A program made the position numbers and the translations under genes. 64,000 bases of DNA from CAVYOE01 sp963770155 (GTDB lineage: Bacteria > Actinomycetota > Thermoleophilia > Solirubrobacterales > 70-9), in the NCBI GenBank assembly GCA_963770155.1, contig CAVYOE010000001.1, forward strand, positions 1,488,001-1,552,000, given 5' to 3'. The notes beneath the pieces were generated by a model. The model did no database searches, had not been told where the DNA came from, and worked only from the letters and a program-made list of their open reading frames with translations. Positions 16,730 to 24,828 of this stretch are shown piece by piece (position 1 is the stretch's first letter; each line of letters opens with the position of its first letter).

Positions 16730-18487
16730 TCAGCCTCCTGAGCTCGCTTCGCGCGCGTCGTCCGGGTCGGAGCCGCTGACCTCGCTGGCGTCGAACTTGG
16801 TCTTGATCAAATCGATCAACTCCTCGTCGCCGAGCTTCGCCGACTCCGCCGGCTCCGGATCGGTGTCGAGCAGCTCGAAGACCGGACGCAGCTGCTCGCC
16901 GAGGATCGCGCGCAGCGAGGCGGCAAAGCGCTCGACATTGGCGCGCGCCTCGGCATTGCGCTTGTTGAAGCTTGCCGAGGCCGGGAACCCGATCCGCAGT
17001 TCGGCCTTTTCGTTGTCGACCGCCATCGGCTTGGCGCCCTCGAACACGCTCGAAAGCATCTCCGCCCCCGACTGGCGGACGTGGTCGACCACGGCGGGCC
17101 ACAGGCTCATCACCTTGTCGAGGTCGACTCCGCTCGGCCCGCCTTGCGGTTCCTCAGCCATCGCGGTTGCGGTGGCGCTCGAGGCACCGGGCTCATCCGC
17201 CTGTGGTTGGGCGGCGGGGCCATCCTCCTCGGGGCCCGAAAGGCTCAGGGCTCGGGCCTCGGGAGCGTCCGGGCGCCTAGAGTGCCCCTCGGAGGAGGCC
17301 CCGCCGCCCTTCCCCTCTTCGGGCTCACTCCCGCCAGCCTCGAGACGCTCAATGCGCCGGAGCAACGCCTCCCGCGACGAATCCAATTCCGGTCGCGCGA
17401 CCTTCAGTAAGGCGACTTCAAGCGAAAGGCGCGGGTCGTCCCCCTCCCGGATATTGGCCAAGGCCGTCGACAAGGTGTCAATCGCCGCGATCACCGTGGC
17501 TTCCGGAACGTGCTGGGCCTGGTCGCGGAGGCGGTCCGGCTCGGAAACGGTGACGCTGAACGAATCGGGCAGCTCGCCGGTGGTGCGAACGACGACCAGC
17601 TGCCGAAGGTGGGCCACCAGGTCGCGGGCAAAGGTCGATGGATCGCGGCCGGAGCGGGCCAGCTTTTCGACCGCGGCAAGGGCCCCGCGTGCGTCGGCCG
17701 CCGCAACGGCATCGATCGTCTCGAAGATCAGGTCTGCGTCGGCCGCGCCGAGCAGGCCGAGGACGTGCTCGGTCGCGATCTGGTTGCCACCGAAGGCGAC
17801 GAGCTGATCGAGCGTCCCGAGGCCGTCGCGGAAACTTCCCGAGGCGGCCCGCGCGACCAGCGCGACCGCGCCCTGGTCGATCTGGAGACCCTCCGCGTCC
17901 GCGACCCGGCGGATCACCTCGGCGATCTGCTCCAGCGTCGGTCGCTGGAAGTCAAAGCGCTGGCAGCGGTCGACGATCGTCGCCATCACCTTCTGGGGCT
18001 CGGTGGTGGCGAGCACGAAGACCGTGTTCGGCGGCGGCTCCTCGAGCGTTTTCAAAAAGGCGTTCCACGCCTCCTTGGTCAGCATGTGAGCCTCGTCGAG
18101 GATGTAGATCTTCCAGCGGCCGGCCGCCGGTGCGTACCCAACCCGCTCGCGCAGCTCCCGGATGTCATCGACCGAGCGGTTCGAGGCGGCGTCCATCTCG
18201 ATCACGTCGAGCGAGGTGCCGCCGGCGATGGTCCGGCACGACTCGCACTCGCCGCAGGGGTCAGCCGTCGGTCCCTGGACACAGTTGAGGGAGCGCGCCA
18301 GGATCTTCGCCATCGAGGTCTTGCCGGTTCCGCGCGAGCCGACAAAGAGGTAGGCGTGGTGAACCTTGTCCTGCTCGACCGCCCCGCGCAGGGTGCGGAC
18401 GACGTGCTCCTGCCCGACCACGTCATCGAAGCTCTGCGGCCGGTGCTTGCGGTACAGAGATGGGGCTGTCGACGGCGTCTCTGCCAA
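16730..18487 (-). CDS. dnaX: DNA polymerase III subunit gamma/tau
   Basis: Clamp-loader ATPase of the replisome. The Walker A motif is GSRGTGKTSMAKILA, followed by the zinc Cys set CGECESC, Walker B IYILDEAHML and the sensor stretch FVLATTEPQKV. The domain III collar and an acidic Ser/Glu/Pro-rich linker follow. The C-terminal part is shorter than in E. coli tau (585 residues in all). The start is TTG at 18487, eight bases after a TAGACT box (18496-18501); there is no Shine-Dalgarno sequence. First gene of dnaX-ybaB-recR. Confidence 0.96.
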   Translation of the reverse strand: MAETPSTAPSLYRKHRPQSFDDVVGQEHVVRTLRGAVEQDKVHHAYLFVGSRGTGKTSMAKILARSLNCVQGPTADPCGECESCRTIAGGTSLDVIEMDAASNRSVDDIRELRERVGYAPAAGRWKIYILDEAHMLTKEAWNAFLKTLEEPPPNTVFVLATTEPQKVMATIVDRCQRFDFQRPTLEQIAEVIRRVADAEGLQIDQGAVALVARAASGSFRDGLGTLDQLVAFGGNQIATEHVLGLLGAADADLIFETIDAVAAADARGALAAVEKLARSGRDPSTFARDLVAHLRQLVVVRTTGELPDSFSVTVSEPDRLRDQAQHVPEATVIAAIDTLSTALANIREGDDPRLSLEVALLKVARPELDSSREALLRRIERLEAGGSEPEEGKGGGASSEGHSRRPDAPEARALSLSGPEEDGPAAQPQADEPGASSATATAMAEEPQGGPSGVDLDKVMSLWPAVVDHVRQSGAEMLSSVFEGAKPMAVDNEKAELRIGFPASASFNKRNAEARANVERFAASLRAILGEQLRPVFELLDTDPEPAESAKLGDEELIDLIKTKFDASEVSGSDPDDAREASSGG

Positions 18488-18545
18488 GACGGCCGAGTCT
18501 AGCTGCCGCCTCTCCCGTCACCGACCGGCCGCGCCCCCCTGCTTC

Positions 18546-19085
18546 TCAGTTCCTCCGCTTCTTGCACTTCTTCTTCGCGGCTTCGGCCCTGCGCCCGGCT
18601 CGCTTGCGTTTGCATTTCTTTCGTCGAGCCACCGGCGCTGCCACGGCGGCGGCCGTCCCCGTTCCAAGAAGGTCAGCGGATGGCGAACCGCCACTGCCGG
18701 CGGCGAGCACGCCGGTGCGCAGGCCGAGGAGCGTCGGCGCGAAGGCGACGTTGATCGTGCAGTAGTTGCCGCCGACGGTGGGCGCCAGCAAGGGCGGACA
18801 GTTGTGGCTCGTGATCGCGTAGTCGCCGGTCGCGTTCATCCCAGCGGTGTCGTGGGGCGTTTCCGTGCCGGGGAGGCACATGAGGCTCTCGGGAGGAAAA
18901 GGCCCAGCCGGTAGGCACGCGTTGTTGAGCGTGAACGCAAACGGGGCGCTGGTGCTCCCGGCGGTCTGGCTGCCGTAGTCGTGGCTGGCCGGGCTCAAGG
19001 TCGTAACCGCGCTCGCCTGTCCCGCGGCACACAAGATCGCAGTGGTCGCAACCACTGCCCCGATCGCCCGCGATCGTCTTCGCAT
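18546..19085 (-). CDS. Secreted choice-of-anchor/ASH-like domain protein with basic C-terminal tail
   Basis: A 179-residue exported protein. Signal peptide: RRRSRAIGAVVATTAILCAA, then GQASA. One immunoglobulin-like domain of the ASH/choice-of-anchor D type follows (LSPASHDYGSQTAGSTSAPF, FTLNN, later YCTINVAFAPTLLGLRTG). After an Ala-rich linker the end is strongly basic with Cys residues (RRKKCKRKRAG and KKKCKKRRN). Start ATG 19085 is chosen because GGGAG lies nine bases upstream; ATG 19094 is possible. A paralogue is at 20612-21163. Function unknown; probably retained at the cell surface through the tail. Confidence 0.75.
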   Translation of the reverse strand: MRRRSRAIGAVVATTAILCAAGQASAVTTLSPASHDYGSQTAGSTSAPFAFTLNNACLPAGPFPPESLMCLPGTETPHDTAGMNATGDYAITSHNCPPLLAPTVGGNYCTINVAFAPTLLGLRTGVLAAGSGGSPSADLLGTGTAAAVAAPVARRKKCKRKRAGRRAEAAKKKCKKRRN

Positions 19086-19148
19086 CCTCTGCATCTCCCA
19101 GCCGCCTGTCCGGTAGTCGGCGTCAAGGGACTCTACTCTTCTCGGCCC

Positions 19149-20615
19149 GTGGCCGCTGAACAGAGGATGGGGGAGCGACTCTCCCGCTTCGCCCCGTTGC
19201 TGTGGATCGGGGGCGGGGCGCTGCTGCTGTGCTTCGTATTCGGCCACGGCTTCGCCAACTACGACACCTTCTACTCGCTGGTCTGGGGAGACCAGCTCGC
19301 GAACGGCAACGGCCCGGACTACGACGCCGCCCTCTCCCCCACTCCCCACCCGCTCGCGACCGTGTTCGGGCTCCTCGTCTCACCCCTCGGCGACAGCGCG
19401 GAGACCGCGGCGGTGGCGGTCGGGTTCATCTCGCTCGCGGCAATCGGCTACCTCGTCTACCGGCTGGGAGAGCTGTGGCTGAATCGCTGGGTCGGGCTGC
19501 TGGCGGCCGCAATCGTGCTCACGCGGGAACCGGTACTCGACTACGGCTCCCGGGCCTACGTCGATCTCCCCTACATCGCACTCGTCCTGGGAGCCCTGCT
19601 GCTGATCGCGCGGCAGCCGCGGAGCGGCTGGCCGCCGCTGGCGCTGCTCGGTGTCGCCGGGCTACTGCGGCCCGAGGCCTGGCTCTTCGCCGCCGTCTAT
19701 CTGCTGTACCTGGCCTATACCCAGCCGGGCCGGCCCGAAGGGAGGCTTGCTCCGCTCGCGTCCCTGTTTCGTCCGGGTGAACTCCTCGGCCTCAGCCTGC
19801 TGGCGGCCGCCGCACCGTTGCTCTGGACAGCCTTCGACCTGGCTGTTACCGGCGATCCGCTCCACTCGCTGACCGGAACCCAGGACACGGTCGACACCCT
19901 GAGGCGAGATACCGGCCTCGTGGACGCGATCACCAAGGCACCGCGCCGGATCGGTGAGGTCCTGCGCGAGCCGGTCCTGCTCGGCGCGGCGGGCGGCGTG
20001 CTCTTCATCTGGGCCTTGCTGCGCCCCCGGGCCGGGCTCGGGATCGCCGCCGTCGCCGTCGCCCTGGGGACTTTCCTGATCCTCGCGACCGCGGGCCTTG
20101 CCGTGATCACCCGTTACCTCCTGCTCGCCTCGATCCTGCTCGCAATCCTGGCCGCCGCGGGGGCGCTCGGCTGGCTCTCGCTAGAGCGTGACAATCCCTG
20201 GCGCACCCGCTGGGCGGTGTTCGGCGCCGTCGTCATCCTCGCCCTGCTGGTCTTTGCGCCCCGGCAATACGAGCGCCTCTCCGATCTCCAGGACCGGGTC
20301 GCGGCTCAGGAGCAGATCCGCGACGACCTTCATGACCTCGTCGACGAAAGCGGGTTCGGCGAGGGTTGCCGCGCCTCGATCACCGACTACCAGGGGGTTC
20401 CGCTGCTGGCGCTTTGGCTCGAGCTTCGACCCTCGACGGTTGCGAGCGCAGAACCGCTCGACTTCGACGGCTACCTCTTTTACCCGGCGGACCCGGAGGT
20501 CGCGGAGCTGTTCGCGCTCGATCGCAATGCGCCCTCGATCGCCGAGATCCCGGCGACCGGCAGGCCCACCGACGAGAACCGCTCCTGGCGCTCAGCCGGG
20601 CGCTGCCGGACCTAG
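19149..20615 (+). CDS. Multi-pass membrane protein, GT-C glycosyltransferase-like
   Basis: A 488-residue integral membrane protein with about ten hydrophobic segments. The first extracytoplasmic loop (GHGFANYDTFYSLVWGDQLA) carries the acidic residue typical of GT-C (PMT/ArnT-like) enzymes that use polyprenyl-phosphate sugars. LLRPEAWLFAAVYLLYLAYT matches the family's RPE(A/G)W segment. A soluble C-terminal part follows (about 120 residues). The start is GTG 19149, with TACTCT at 19134-19139; ATG 19167 is an alternative. The stop overlaps that of the convergent ASH gene. The acceptor is unknown, but surface polymer or glycoprotein assembly is likely. Confidence 0.72.
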   Translation: MAAEQRMGERLSRFAPLLWIGGGALLLCFVFGHGFANYDTFYSLVWGDQLANGNGPDYDAALSPTPHPLATVFGLLVSPLGDSAETAAVAVGFISLAAIGYLVYRLGELWLNRWVGLLAAAIVLTREPVLDYGSRAYVDLPYIALVLGALLLIARQPRSGWPPLALLGVAGLLRPEAWLFAAVYLLYLAYTQPGRPEGRLAPLASLFRPGELLGLSLLAAAAPLLWTAFDLAVTGDPLHSLTGTQDTVDTLRRDTGLVDAITKAPRRIGEVLREPVLLGAAGGVLFIWALLRPRAGLGIAAVAVALGTFLILATAGLAVITRYLLLASILLAILAAAGALGWLSLERDNPWRTRWAVFGAVVILALLVFAPRQYERLSDLQDRVAAQEQIRDDLHDLVDESGFGEGCRASITDYQGVPLLALWLELRPSTVASAEPLDFDGYLFYPADPEVAELFALDRNAPSIAEIPATGRPTDENRSWRSAGRCRT

Positions 20616-21163
20616 CGCCGCTTGCGCTTGCACTTCCGCTTCCCGTTCTTCTTCACGAGGCGGAAGCCCTTCTTGCACTTCTTCGGGCCAACGGTCGAGC
20701 CCGCTCCGGGCGGCGGAGTCGCCGGCAAGGCAACGCCGGTCCCGCGAACGGCAGCCTTGCCGAACCCGCCGGGGTCACCAACGTCGATGATCCCGACCGC
20801 CTCACCGGTTGAAACCGGCTTGTAGACGACCTTGAAGGTGCAGCTGGTGCCGAACGTAGTGCTGCCGGGCATGGTGGTTGTGCAGGTGTTGTCCTGAATC
20901 GCGAACGGCCCGGTGACCGTGACGTTAGGGGTCAGCGGCTCCGGAGCACCCGTGCACATGTTTGGGTTCGGAGGATCCGGCGTGCATCGCACGGTCAGCG
21001 TGAACGTCTGGGGCGGACTGGTGGTGCCGATCGTGTGGGCGCCGAAGTCATGGTTGAACGGCGCCGTGCTGGACATGCCGAGGGCCGCAGCGGGAACGAC
21101 CGCCATTGCGGCGGCGACCGCCACTAGCGCTTTGGCCGATTTCAAGTTCACTTTCCCGCGCAT
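20612..21163 (-). CDS. Secreted ASH-like domain protein with CKKG-type basic tail
   Basis: A 183-residue exported protein, paralogous in layout to 18546-19085. Signal peptide: KSAKALVAVAAAMAVVPAAA. The domain begins STAPFNHDFGAHTIGTTSPP and has an even Cys content (RCTPDPPNPNMC, CTTTMPGSTTFGTSC). The C-terminal tail reads KKCKKGFRLVKKNGKRKCKR, with two Cys 14 residues apart among Lys/Arg. ATG 21163 is supported by GAGGGAG just upstream. The stop codon interlocks with that of the convergent gene. Confidence 0.78.
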   Translation of the reverse strand: MRGKVNLKSAKALVAVAAAMAVVPAAALGMSSTAPFNHDFGAHTIGTTSPPQTFTLTVRCTPDPPNPNMCTGAPEPLTPNVTVTGPFAIQDNTCTTTMPGSTTFGTSCTFKVVYKPVSTGEAVGIIDVGDPGGFGKAAVRGTGVALPATPPPGAGSTVGPKKCKKGFRLVKKNGKRKCKRKRR

Positions 21164-21251
21164 GTCGCTCCCTCTGTTGTCCGGTTGAAGTATGGACCGT
21201 GCGGCCCGACCTCGTGGTTGGGTCAACGAGCGTGCCCGTCGCGGGTGGCTC

Positions 21252-21349
21252 GAGCCAGGCTTGCCTGCATCACACGCTGGTTTTCGCTTAAGGCTGCTTC
21301 CTTCCGGATCTGACCTGGTTCGCGGACCAGCGTTGCGCAGGACCTGGCC
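21252..21349 (-). ncRNA. ffs: Bacterial small SRP RNA (4.5S)
   Basis: Read on the minus strand, the sequence holds the near-invariant SRP helix-8 core: aaccaggtcag, then atccggaaggaagcagcc. Outer segments pair: GGCCAGG-TCCTGC on the 5' side with GCAGG-CAA-GCCTGGC on the 3' side. The whole can fold as one long hairpin of about 98 nt, the usual size of the short bacterial form. It binds Ffh and targets membrane and secretory proteins. It lies directly after the stop of the gene at 21351-22502. Ends are approximate. Confidence 0.92.
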
Positions 21350-21350
21350 G

Positions 21351-22502
21351 TCAACGCCGTCCGCGTCGAGCCGGTTCCGATGACTCCGACCCCTCGGACG
21401 GGGATTCGGCCCCGCTAGAGCGGATTGCGGGTGACAGGGCACCGCTACCTCCCCGCCTAGCACGGTCCGATTCCATCCTAGCGGCCAGGCGGGCCTGGCG
21501 GGCCTCCTCGCGCTCCTCCGCATCCCGCGGTCCTGCCTTGCGGCGGGAGCGGCGCTTCGGCTTCGGCGAGACGCCCGGACTTCCGCGGCGCTGCCGGCGC
21601 TCGGCGCGCGCTCGGGTACGTTCACCGCGCTCCCGGCGCCGGCGCGAGACCGTGCGCGGGATGAGGCCGAGCAGGGTGAACAGCCCGATGATCATCAGCG
21701 CCCCCAACGCCACAGAGTTCGCGGGCCGCCAGGGACTCTTGCCGACGGTGACCTGGGGCGTGTCGACCTCGGCGGTCGAGGCTACCTCGGCCGAGGTGAC
21801 GAACCGGTACGCCCCCGGCTCGGAGATCTCGACCTTGCCATAGGGCTCATGCGCCACGCCGTCCTCCTGTCCCGAAAGGGTGAAGCTCGGGACGGTCTCC
21901 ACCTGTAGCGGCTCCACCCCGCCGGCGGCCGAGATCACCTCGACCGATAGTCCGGTGGGCGCCTCGGCTCCTTCCCCGTCGCCCAGACCAGACTCCTGGA
22001 AGTAGAGGCGGAGCTCGCCCGAGTCGAGCTTCGCCGTCTTCGAGCCCGGGACCTTCAGGGTGGCGATCTCGTCGTGGTCCCGCGGCCAGCCGCCGCTGAG
22101 GATCCAGAAGACGGCGACGACAAGGCCCAGTACCGCCACCGCGACCGGGACGAACACACGAAGGAACCACGACACCTCGTCCCGTTGCCCGCGACCCCGG
22201 TAGCGCGAGTGCGTGAAGCTCTCGTCACCGAGGGAAGCGCGTCGGCTTTCCGGCTCGGGCTCGCTTGTGGTTTCGGCCCCGGGGAAGCTGCTGTCCTCCG
22301 GCTCCGGGAGTTCCTCGCCTGCGGCCTCGGAGCCGCGGTCCGCCTCCGGCTCCTGTTCGGCCTCCGGTTCCGGTTCCGGCGCCTCTGCTCCAGGGAAACT
22401 GCGATCTGGTTCGGGGGCCTGCTCCTCCGCGTCCTCCGCTTCGGCGGGCCCTTCCTCGCTGGGCCCTGGGGCCTCCGGATCGAAAGGCGCCGGCTCCCTC
22501 AT
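21351..22502 (-). CDS. Membrane protein with acidic N-terminus and basic C-terminus, unknown function
   Basis: A 383-residue protein I do not recognise. The first 100 residues are Glu/Pro/Ala-rich and contain a repeated SFPGAE element. A transmembrane helix follows (FVPVAVAVLGLVVAVFWILS), then an extracytoplasmic beta-rich domain of about 130 residues, a second helix (SVALGALMIIGLFTLLGLI) and a long Arg/Lys-rich cytosolic tail. Both termini would be cytosolic with strongly opposite charge. TAGCTT eight bases before the ATG fits a -10 box. The end of the gene abuts the SRP RNA. Confidence 0.7.
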   Translation of the reverse strand: MREPAPFDPEAPGPSEEGPAEAEDAEEQAPEPDRSFPGAEAPEPEPEAEQEPEADRGSEAAGEELPEPEDSSFPGAETTSEPEPESRRASLGDESFTHSRYRGRGQRDEVSWFLRVFVPVAVAVLGLVVAVFWILSGGWPRDHDEIATLKVPGSKTAKLDSGELRLYFQESGLGDGEGAEAPTGLSVEVISAAGGVEPLQVETVPSFTLSGQEDGVAHEPYGKVEISEPGAYRFVTSAEVASTAEVDTPQVTVGKSPWRPANSVALGALMIIGLFTLLGLIPRTVSRRRRERGERTRARAERRQRRGSPGVSPKPKRRSRRKAGPRDAEEREEARQARLAARMESDRARRGGSGALSPAIRSSGAESPSEGSESSEPARRGRR

Positions 22503-22547
22503 CGACGCCCAAGCTACCTGATTGTGGCTCCTATGATGCGGGCCGTA

Positions 22548-22619
22548 GGGCGCGTAGCTCAGTGGGAGAGCGCTCGCTTCACACGCGAGAGGTCGCTGGT
22601 TCGAAACCAGCCGCGCCCA
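22548..22619 (+). tRNA. tRNA-Val(CAC)
   Basis: A full 72-nt cloverleaf. Acceptor GGGCGCG/CGCGCCC, D stem GCTC/GAGC, anticodon stem CTCGC/GCGAG with loop TTCACAC (anticodon CAC), T arm GCTGG-TTCGAAA-CCAGC, discriminator A. CCA is not encoded. The segment from the anticodon loop to the 3' end is duplicated downstream (23539-23581, 24737-24779), which marks it as an integration site. Confidence 0.96.
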
Positions 22620-22621
22620 TC
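22578..22621 (+). repeat. att-like direct repeat copy 1 (inside tRNA-Val 3' half)
   Basis: About 43 bp from the anticodon loop (ttcacacgcgag) through the T arm to just beyond the 3' end (cgcgcccat). It is identical to copies at 23539-23581 and 24737-24779, with offsets near 960 and 2159 bp. All copies have the same orientation. The stop codon of the minus-strand gene at 22620-23516 uses the last base of this repeat. Confidence 0.95.
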
Positions 22622-23516
22622 ACTTCTTCTTTTTCTTCACGCACTTGCCCTTCTTCCGCTTCTTGCCATTCGGGCATTTCTTGATGGGGGACCCGACCGG
22701 CGTTGTCGTCGAGCCGCCGCCCCCGGCCGGGGGGCTGACAACTGGCGGGGCTGAAACGGCGAGGGTGAAGGTGCCATTGCTCGGTGCGAACGCCGTCGTC
22801 CCGGCATAGTCAGCTGTTAGCTGGTGGGTGCCGTCGCCGACCGCGGTCGGCGCGTAACTGATTTGGCAGAGCGAGGTCGCGGCGTCCATGCCCGGTCCCA
22901 GCGTGCACGACGTCATCGGGGTGATGCCCATGGCGAAGTCGCCGGCCGAGTCGCTCGAGAAGTTGACCGTCCCGGTGGGTTGCGCCTCGGGAGTGGCGTC
23001 GTCATGCACCATCGCGGTGCAGAGCGTCGGAATCGAGCCAGTCTGGCGGTCGCCGGGCATACAGGTGAGCGTCGTCGTCGTCGGTCCCACGTGCAGCTCG
23101 TCGGCGCCCAGACTGGAGTCCCAGGACCCCCCATGACCGAAGTAGACAGCCTGAATTCGATGCGACCCGTCGCCCACCGCCGAAGGCGTGTAGACGACGG
23201 TGCAGCTCGATGCCGTGGGCCCGGCTGCCTGCAATGTGCAGGAGGATCCCGGGCTGGAGAACGCACCGTTGTACGCACCGTTGCCGAAGCTATCGCTGCT
23301 GAACTCGACAGCTCCCGTCGGGGAGAGCCCTGTAGGCGAGGAGTCCGTGACGGTGGTCGTGCAGGTGGAGGCCGAGCCGACCGAAACCGGGTTGGGAGCA
23401 CAGATGGCCGTGGTGACGGTCGGGTGCCCCGCCTGTGCGCTCGGGGCGGCGACCAGCGTCCACGCGGCAACCAGTCCGAGGCCAAAGATTCGAAGCCTTC
23501 CGGATGCTACTCCCAT
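22620..23516 (-). CDS. Secreted Ig-like repeat protein with CPNGKKRKKGKC basic tail
   Basis: A 298-residue exported protein, the only gene of the first module bounded by the tRNA-Val repeat. Signal peptide: LRIFGLGLVAAWTLVAAPSA. Two or three Ig-like (Big_3-type) repeats follow (TGAVEFSSDSFGNGAY, TGTVNFSSDSAGDFAM), each closed by SYAPTAVGDGTH-like motifs and Cys pairs. A Pro/Gly/Thr linker leads to the tail KKCPNGKKRKKGKCVKKKKK. The ATG follows TAAGCT by seven bases, and only 22 bases separate the start codon from repeat copy 2. Surface adhesion or scaffolding is a guess. Confidence 0.8.
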   Translation of the reverse strand: MGVASGRLRIFGLGLVAAWTLVAAPSAQAGHPTVTTAICAPNPVSVGSASTCTTTVTDSSPTGLSPTGAVEFSSDSFGNGAYNGAFSSPGSSCTLQAAGPTASSCTVVYTPSAVGDGSHRIQAVYFGHGGSWDSSLGADELHVGPTTTTLTCMPGDRQTGSIPTLCTAMVHDDATPEAQPTGTVNFSSDSAGDFAMGITPMTSCTLGPGMDAATSLCQISYAPTAVGDGTHQLTADYAGTTAFAPSNGTFTLAVSAPPVVSPPAGGGGSTTTPVGSPIKKCPNGKKRKKGKCVKKKKK

Positions 23517-23538
23517 GGCCGTCAGCTTAACCCCCAAA

Positions 23539-23581
23539 TCACACGCGAGAGGTCGCTGGTTCGAAACCAGCCGCGCCCATC
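23539..23581 (+). repeat. att-like direct repeat copy 2 (tRNA-Val 3' fragment)
   Basis: Exact 43-bp copy of the tRNA-Val 3' part without the 5' half, so it cannot be a functional tRNA. It separates the Ig-repeat gene module (left) from the transporter module (right). Confidence 0.95.
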
Positions 23582-23656
23582 TCTCGTTCACGCCTGTAAC
23601 CGGCCCGCCTAGCTGACACATGATCGAAAAGGGGCGGTGCTGCTGAAGAGGGCAGA

Positions 23657-24562
23657 ATGGCGACCGTGATCCTCGGCCTCACGCTCGCCCTGGCGTGCGC
23701 GCTCGCTACCAGCATCTCGTTCCTGTTAAAGCACCGCGGCGCAGTGGCGGCGCCGCCGGTCGAGGTTCGGCATCCGCTCCGAAGCGCCGCCGAGCTCTTC
23801 CGCTCCAAGTGGTTCGCCGTGGGCTGGCTGGTGGCGGTCGGGGCTTGGCTCCTTCACGTAGGTGCGCTGGCGCTCGCTCCGCTTTCGGTGGTTCAGGCCG
23901 TGCTCTCGGCCGGGCTGGTGTTCCTCGCCGTGCTCGCCGAGCGGTTCTTCGGTTTCCACCTCGGCCGCCGGCAGTGGATTGGCATCATCGTCACCGCGGC
24001 GGGGCTTGCAGTGATTGGACTCACCCAAGGGTCACAGTCCGACGACCCTCCCGGATATGCCCTCGCAGCCCTAATCACGATCGAGTGCACCGTTCTTCTA
24101 CTCGCCACCGCGCTGTCCATTCTCTCCGGTCGCCTCGGCCTCCAAGCTGCGGGGCAGGGCATGCTGCTCGGTGCAGCGGCCGGTGCGCTGTTCGGAGTCT
24201 CCGACATCGCGATCAAGTTCTTGACTGACGCCGCTGAAGACGGGGTCGTCCACCTGATCAGTCCGTGGGCGTTCGCGGCGCTGCTCGCCTCAGTGGTCGC
24301 CTTTTATGCCTCGGCCCGCGGCCTGCAGCTCGGTCCGGGCGTCGAGGTCATCGCGGTCACGTCGGTGGCCGCCAACCTGGTCGCGATCGTCGGCGGCGTC
24401 CTGGTCTTCCGTGATTCGATCGGGACCGGGCCGGTGGAGGTCACCGGCCGCATGGTCGCGTTCTGTCTCGTCATCGTCGGCGCGGCCCTGCTCCCCGCTC
24501 CACTTCGGGTTGCTGATCCGCACGACCAGCCCGACGCGGAGCCGTCCATTCCGACGCCCTAG
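23657..24562 (+). CDS. DMT/EamA-like transporter
   Basis: A 301-residue polytopic membrane protein with about ten hydrophobic segments arranged as two repeats, as in the drug/metabolite transporter superfamily (also close to NIPA-type Mg transporters). Landmarks are the N-terminal LALACALATSISFLLKHRGA, LSVVQAVLSAGLVFLAVLAE at the end of the first repeat, and GVEVIAVTSVAANLVAIVGG in the second. The ATG has GAGG five bases upstream. It is the only gene between tRNA-Val repeat copies 2 and 3. The substrate cannot be assigned. Confidence 0.85.
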   Translation: MATVILGLTLALACALATSISFLLKHRGAVAAPPVEVRHPLRSAAELFRSKWFAVGWLVAVGAWLLHVGALALAPLSVVQAVLSAGLVFLAVLAERFFGFHLGRRQWIGIIVTAAGLAVIGLTQGSQSDDPPGYALAALITIECTVLLLATALSILSGRLGLQAAGQGMLLGAAAGALFGVSDIAIKFLTDAAEDGVVHLISPWAFAALLASVVAFYASARGLQLGPGVEVIAVTSVAANLVAIVGGVLVFRDSIGTGPVEVTGRMVAFCLVIVGAALLPAPLRVADPHDQPDAEPSIPTP

Positions 24563-24736
24563 TTGCAGCCAGGCGATCCCCTGGTTCCGGTCAGGCTACG
24601 TGTCGCGGATCGTGGAAACATTCTGGAAACCAGGGATGGCAACTGATGGCGAGCGGTTGCGATCGAGTCGTCCTTGAGTCAGGCGAGGTCGCCTGATCGC
24701 CACCCATGGCAAGCGATCGCGAGTAGTTGGGGACAA
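24563..24736. other. Noncoding stretch between the transporter gene and repeat copy 3
   Basis: About 170 bases with no supportable gene. It contains a hairpin at 24679-24696 and loosely repeated GATGGCAA/GCGATCGCGAG words on either side of it. It would form the distal end of the second module. Confidence 0.5.
24679..24696. repeat. Short inverted repeat near repeat copy 3
   Basis: TCAGGCGA-GG-TCGCCTGA, a perfect 8-bp-arm dyad. It may be a transcription terminator of the transporter gene without a U-tract, or a protein-binding site near the module boundary. Confidence 0.4.
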
Positions 24737-24779
24737 TTCACACGCGAGAGGTCGCTGGTTCGAAACCAGCCGCGCCCAT
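24737..24779 (+). repeat. att-like direct repeat copy 3 (tRNA-Val 3' fragment)
   Basis: Exact 43-bp copy of tRNA-Val positions 22578-22620 (starts ttcacacgcgag, ends cgcgcccat). It bounds the transporter module on the right and the next secreted-protein module on the left. Confidence 0.95.
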
Positions 24780-24828
24780 TCGACGGCGGATAAGAAGCAA
24801 GGGCCGCCCGAAGGTGGCCCTGCTTGAG

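Noticed and set aside
23539..23808. Minus-strand frame ending GAAGFEPATSRV, and similar RLVSNQRPLAC frames at 23520-23600 and 24700-24830
   Set aside because: These peptides are read from the tRNA-Val fragment in antisense. This sequence is a well-known source of spurious database proteins.
22578..24779. CRISPR array interpretation of the 43-bp repeats
   Set aside because: Only three full copies, intervals near 1 kb with genes, and the repeat is a tRNA 3' half. No cas gene nearby.
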